Below, one piece after another: positions 34,643 through 36,840 of a stretch of 36,840 nucleotides of DNA. Positions within the stretch are counted from its first letter, which is position 1. Each line of letters begins with the position of its first letter. The stretch covers positions 1 through 36,840 of the forward strand of contig CAKUQY010000019.1 in the NCBI GenBank assembly GCA_934675585.1, in the 5' to 3' direction. Below the pieces are notes generated by a model. That model was not told where the DNA came from. It worked only from the letters and a program-made list of their open reading frames with translations, and did no database searches. The DNA is from an uncultured Opitutales bacterium. Lineage in GTDB: Bacteria; Verrucomicrobiota; Verrucomicrobiia; Opitutales; UBA953. Both the position numbers and the translations under genes were made by a program.

Positions 34643-36547
34643 TTATTTTACCTCGACCCACGGCAAACGCGCGTAAATATTATTCGGGTCGTCGAAAGAT
34701 TTGAGCGTGGTTTTGCTAGTTTCGTAAACAGTTTCGAGTTGTTGCGGGAACGCGTTTTTGATGGATTTTTCGGCTGCCAAGCGCGCCATTTTTGCGAATG
34801 GTTTTTCAGGAATTTGTTCTTCGCTCATCAAAATATCAAACAATTCTTGCAATGCGTTTTGGTTTTGCGGGAACACTTTGACAAGCTCTAAATTATTCAT
34901 TCCTTTGAGATTTATCAGTGTCGAACTGAGTGTTTCAAAATCATCAATCAAGCCGTTTTTGAGCGCGTCCGCGCCTGTCCAAACGCGTCCTTGTGCGATT
35001 TCGAGAACGCGTTCCCGTGGCAATTTTCGGCTGTTGGCGACGAGTGTAATAAATTGTTCGTAAATTTCATCGACGCTTTTTTGAATGATTGCCAATTCGG
35101 CGTCGGTTTTTGGGCGCAACGCGCTATTGATGTCGGCATAAGGCGCGGTTTTGAGCGTGAGCGTGTTCACGCCGATTTTTTGTGTGAGCGTTTGAAAGTT
35201 TGGCAAAATGCCGAAAACGCCGATTGAGCCCGTGAGCGTGTGCGGGCTGGCGTAAATTTTTTGCGCCGGTGTCGAAATCCAATAACCGCCGCTCGCGGCG
35301 ACATCGCCAAAACTGACATAAAGCGGTTTTTCTTTTGCCAACAACGCCAATTCGTGACGCATTTTTTCGGCTGCATAAACCGAGCCACCTGGGCTATTCA
35401 CACGCATGACAACGACTTTGATCGAATCGTCATTGCGCATTTGTCGAATAAGCGCGGAATATTTTTCGCCGCTCACATCACGCGGATCATCGCTGTCGTT
35501 AACGATTTCGCCTTCGACAATGAGCAAGCCCAGCGCGGGAACGTCTTCGCCAGCGGGAATGTTGTTTGCGGAAACGAAAGGATTAAAATTAAACACCGAA
35601 GTGTCTAATTCGGGCTCGACTGCGATCCCGCAAATTTTCATATAATTTACTAACGAAATTTGGCGGAACGAATGCAGGGTTTCATCTTGCGTTCCCGTCA
35701 GCTCTTTCAACGCCTCGATGACATCATTTTCTTGGGCGACTTCATCGATGAGAGCGAGTGCGTCGGCGCGTTTGGCGGAAATAATCGGCTCGTTTGCGGC
35801 GAGTTGCAAAAGTTGTTCCCGCGGCAAATTTGCGCGCGTTCCCGCCGCGTTAAGAAAATAATTCCAGCGGTCGTTTAAGATAATTTCCGTTTGCGCGCGA
35901 TCGGTGTCGCTGATGGTTTCGGCGATAAATGGCTCGACGGCAGATTTGTATTTGCCGACTTTTGTAACCTGAATACCGATGCCGAGTTTTTCGAGGGCGT
36001 TTTTGAGATAAATGCGCGTGGTTGCCGTTCCCGCAAAAGGCAAATCTGCCGCGCTATTCATAAAAATTTTTGTTGCGTTTGCCACCAACAAATAATCGTT
36101 TTGCGTGGGCGCGCTCAAATACGCGTAAATTGGTTTTTGGTTTTTGCCATGAGCAATTGCGCCAATAGTTGCCGACAACTCATCAATCGTTGCGAGCGAT
36201 GCGCCACAATTGCTTCCTGTCAATAAAATGGCAGAAATATTTTCATCAACCGCCGCCGCGCGCAATGCGTCAATAACTTCGCGCGTGCAATAAGCGCCAG
36301 CCCCTTCATTAAAAAGCGTTCCCGCATTCGCCGCCGAATACAACGACGCATCAGAAAATCCGCGCGAAATATCGACCACCAAAACCGTTCCCGGCTCAAG
36401 CGTCGCGGGCATTGTTTGAGCGACAAGCTCTTGCTCGAACGATTCAATTAACGATGAAAGCAAAACAAACGGCAAAATGAGCATCAACAAAATACCTGCC
36501 ACCATTCCCGCGCAGCCAATCGCGCAACCTTTAAAAAACTTTTTCAT
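34643..36547 (-). CDS. sppA: Signal peptide peptidase SppA, 67K type
   Basis: The 634-residue inner-membrane protease has the doubled-domain layout of E. coli SppA. One N-terminal membrane helix (about 12-32) is followed by an N-terminal domain carrying the general-base lysine in GKYKSAVEPF (Lys201) and a C-terminal domain carrying the nucleophile serine in GDVAASGGYWIS (Ser419). SPGGSVYAAEKM and GSIGVFGILPN are also seen. It degrades cleaved signal peptides in the membrane as a tetramer. It is the first gene of the sppA-glycosylase pair, and the tRNA terminator lies upstream, so it needs its own promoter. Motifs are read as VPA or GT. Confidence 0.96.
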   Translation of the reverse strand: MKKFFKGCAIGCAGMVAGILLMLILPFVLLSSLIESFEQELVAQTMPATLEPGTVLVVDISRGFSDASLYSAANAGTLFNEGAGAYCTREVIDALRAAAVDENISAILLTGSNCGASLATIDELSATIGAIAHGKNQKPIYAYLSAPTQNDYLLVANATKIFMNSAADLPFAGTATTRIYLKNALEKLGIGIQVTKVGKYKSAVEPFIAETISDTDRAQTEIILNDRWNYFLNAAGTRANLPREQLLQLAANEPIISAKRADALALIDEVAQENDVIEALKELTGTQDETLHSFRQISLVNYMKICGIAVEPELDTSVFNFNPFVSANNIPAGEDVPALGLLIVEGEIVNDSDDPRDVSGEKYSALIRQMRNDDSIKVVVMRVNSPGGSVYAAEKMRHELALLAKEKPLYVSFGDVAASGGYWISTPAQKIYASPHTLTGSIGVFGILPNFQTLTQKIGVNTLTLKTAPYADINSALRPKTDAELAIIQKSVDEIYEQFITLVANSRKLPRERVLEIAQGRVWTGADALKNGLIDDFETLSSTLINLKGMNNLELVKVFPQNQNALQELFDILMSEEQIPEKPFAKMARLAAEKSIKNAFPQQLETVYETSKTTLKSFDDPNNIYARLPWVEVK

Positions 36548-36583
36548 AGATTTATTTTAAACCAAGCGTTCCCGCGCATAAAA

Positions 36584-36614
36584 CAAAAAAACGAAGCCCG
36601 AAAGCTTCGTTTTT
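36584..36614. terminator. Bidirectional terminator after tRNA-Asn
   Basis: AACGAAGC and GCTTCGTT pair around CCGAAA, with A-runs before and T-runs after. On the minus strand it follows the tRNA 3' end by 5-10 bp with a U-run. It separates the tRNA transcript from sppA. Confidence 0.85.
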
Positions 36615-36618
36615 AAAG

Positions 36619-36693
36619 TGGCTGCCCAGGTAGGGATCGAACCTACGACCAATTGATTAACAGTCAACTGCTCTTCCGCTGAGCTACTGGGCA
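36619..36693 (-). tRNA. tRNA-Asn (anticodon GTT)
   Basis: On the minus strand TGCCCAG and CTGGGCA form the acceptor stem, followed by G and an encoded CCA (36619-36621). The D-arm AGCTCAGC...GAGC, the anticodon arm GTTGA-CTGTTAA-TCAAT with GTT in the centre, and the T-arm GTAGGTTCGATCCCTAC are all intact. The GTT anticodon reads AAC and AAU (Asn). Confidence 0.97.
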
Positions 36694-36699
36694 ATCAAA

Positions 36700-36737
36700 A
36701 TGTAAATACTATTAAACCATATTCCAATTTTTATGTC
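36700..36737 (-). promoter_or_regulatory. Promoter of tRNA-Asn
   Basis: On the minus strand TTGACA (about 36732-36737) is a perfect -35 and TTTAAT a good -10, with 17 bp between them, ending about 16 bp before the tRNA 5' end. It is the best consensus promoter in the window. Confidence 0.75.
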
Positions 36738-36764
36738 AAGTGTTTTTTTTCAGTGGGGAGTGTA

Positions 36765-36840
36765 GCGCATTTCGTCATAATAAATGACACCGAAGGTTTA
36801 GTTTTTGTGAAGGAGTGAAAGTTTTATTCGTCAAATAAAA
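36765..36840. repeat. ~57-bp degenerate tandem repeat at the right edge
   Basis: ATTTCGTCATAATAAATGAC with ACCGAAG (36769 on) is followed 56 bp later by ATTCGTCAAATAAAA (36826-36840), cut off by the window end. The same elements with a 57-bp period occur inverted at 1-79. I see no gene. Confidence 0.6.

Overview
The window looks like part of a Gram-negative chromosome from the Verrucomicrobiota, probably the Opitutae side. This is inferred from four things: PEP-CTERM surface proteins ending in VPEPSxFGLLAGLG plus an arginine tail, an autotransporter-strand PEP-CTERM protein, a fused LpxC-FabZ with LpxA (lipid A synthesis), and start sites that mostly lack a Shine-Dalgarno sequence. No rRNA or phylogenetic marker is present to prove it. 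Except for the first two genes, one secreted RsiV-like gene and one small remnant, everything lies on the minus strand.

Layout: 1-79 one edge of a ~57-bp repeat; 132-1042 phosphatase and ruvX (+); 1043-3359 repeat-rich DNA around PEP-CTERM gene 1; 3360-7040 ribH-nusB-ftsY-Lys-rich protein-ispH; 7270-13205 ligA, ftsK and a HAD phosphatase; 13302-14144 a secreted DUF3298 protein (+); 14145-19638 PEP-CTERM genes 2 and 3 in repeat-rich DNA; 19639-24762 aminotransferase, thioredoxin, Pro/Ala-rich membrane protein, GH89 glycosidase and rsmG; 24767-26783 a restriction-modification pair; 26792-28897 lpxA and lpxC-fabZ; 29083-32682 a broken lipoprotein gene, pdxH and a phosphoethanolamine-transferase-like protein; 32683-33912 gene remnants and repeats; 33913-36547 SMUG1-type uracil-DNA glycosylase and sppA; 36619-36693 tRNA-Asn; then the ~57-bp repeat again, inverted.

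Three patterns stand out. First, the heptamer GGGAACG/CGTTCCC occurs about 180 times by hand count, where about 4-5 are expected by chance. It lies in genes (nearly always read as Val-Pro-Ala or Gly-Thr), between genes, and as inverted pairs forming terminators, like a DNA uptake sequence or the cyanobacterial HIP1 element. Second, the PEP-CTERM genes share near-identical 5' leaders with a poly-T tract of varying length inside the promoter, share motif-built terminators, and sit among modular hairpin repeats whose stems covary. Third, the restriction gene matches the active-site spacing of the R.PabI restriction DNA glycosylases (GTAC specificity), and GTAC is scarce in the window.

The housekeeping genes cover riboflavin, isoprenoid, lipid A and PLP metabolism, protein targeting, DNA replication and segregation, and DNA repair. 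Oddities include a DNA ligase without its zinc-finger cysteines and a lipoprotein gene with three frameshifts.
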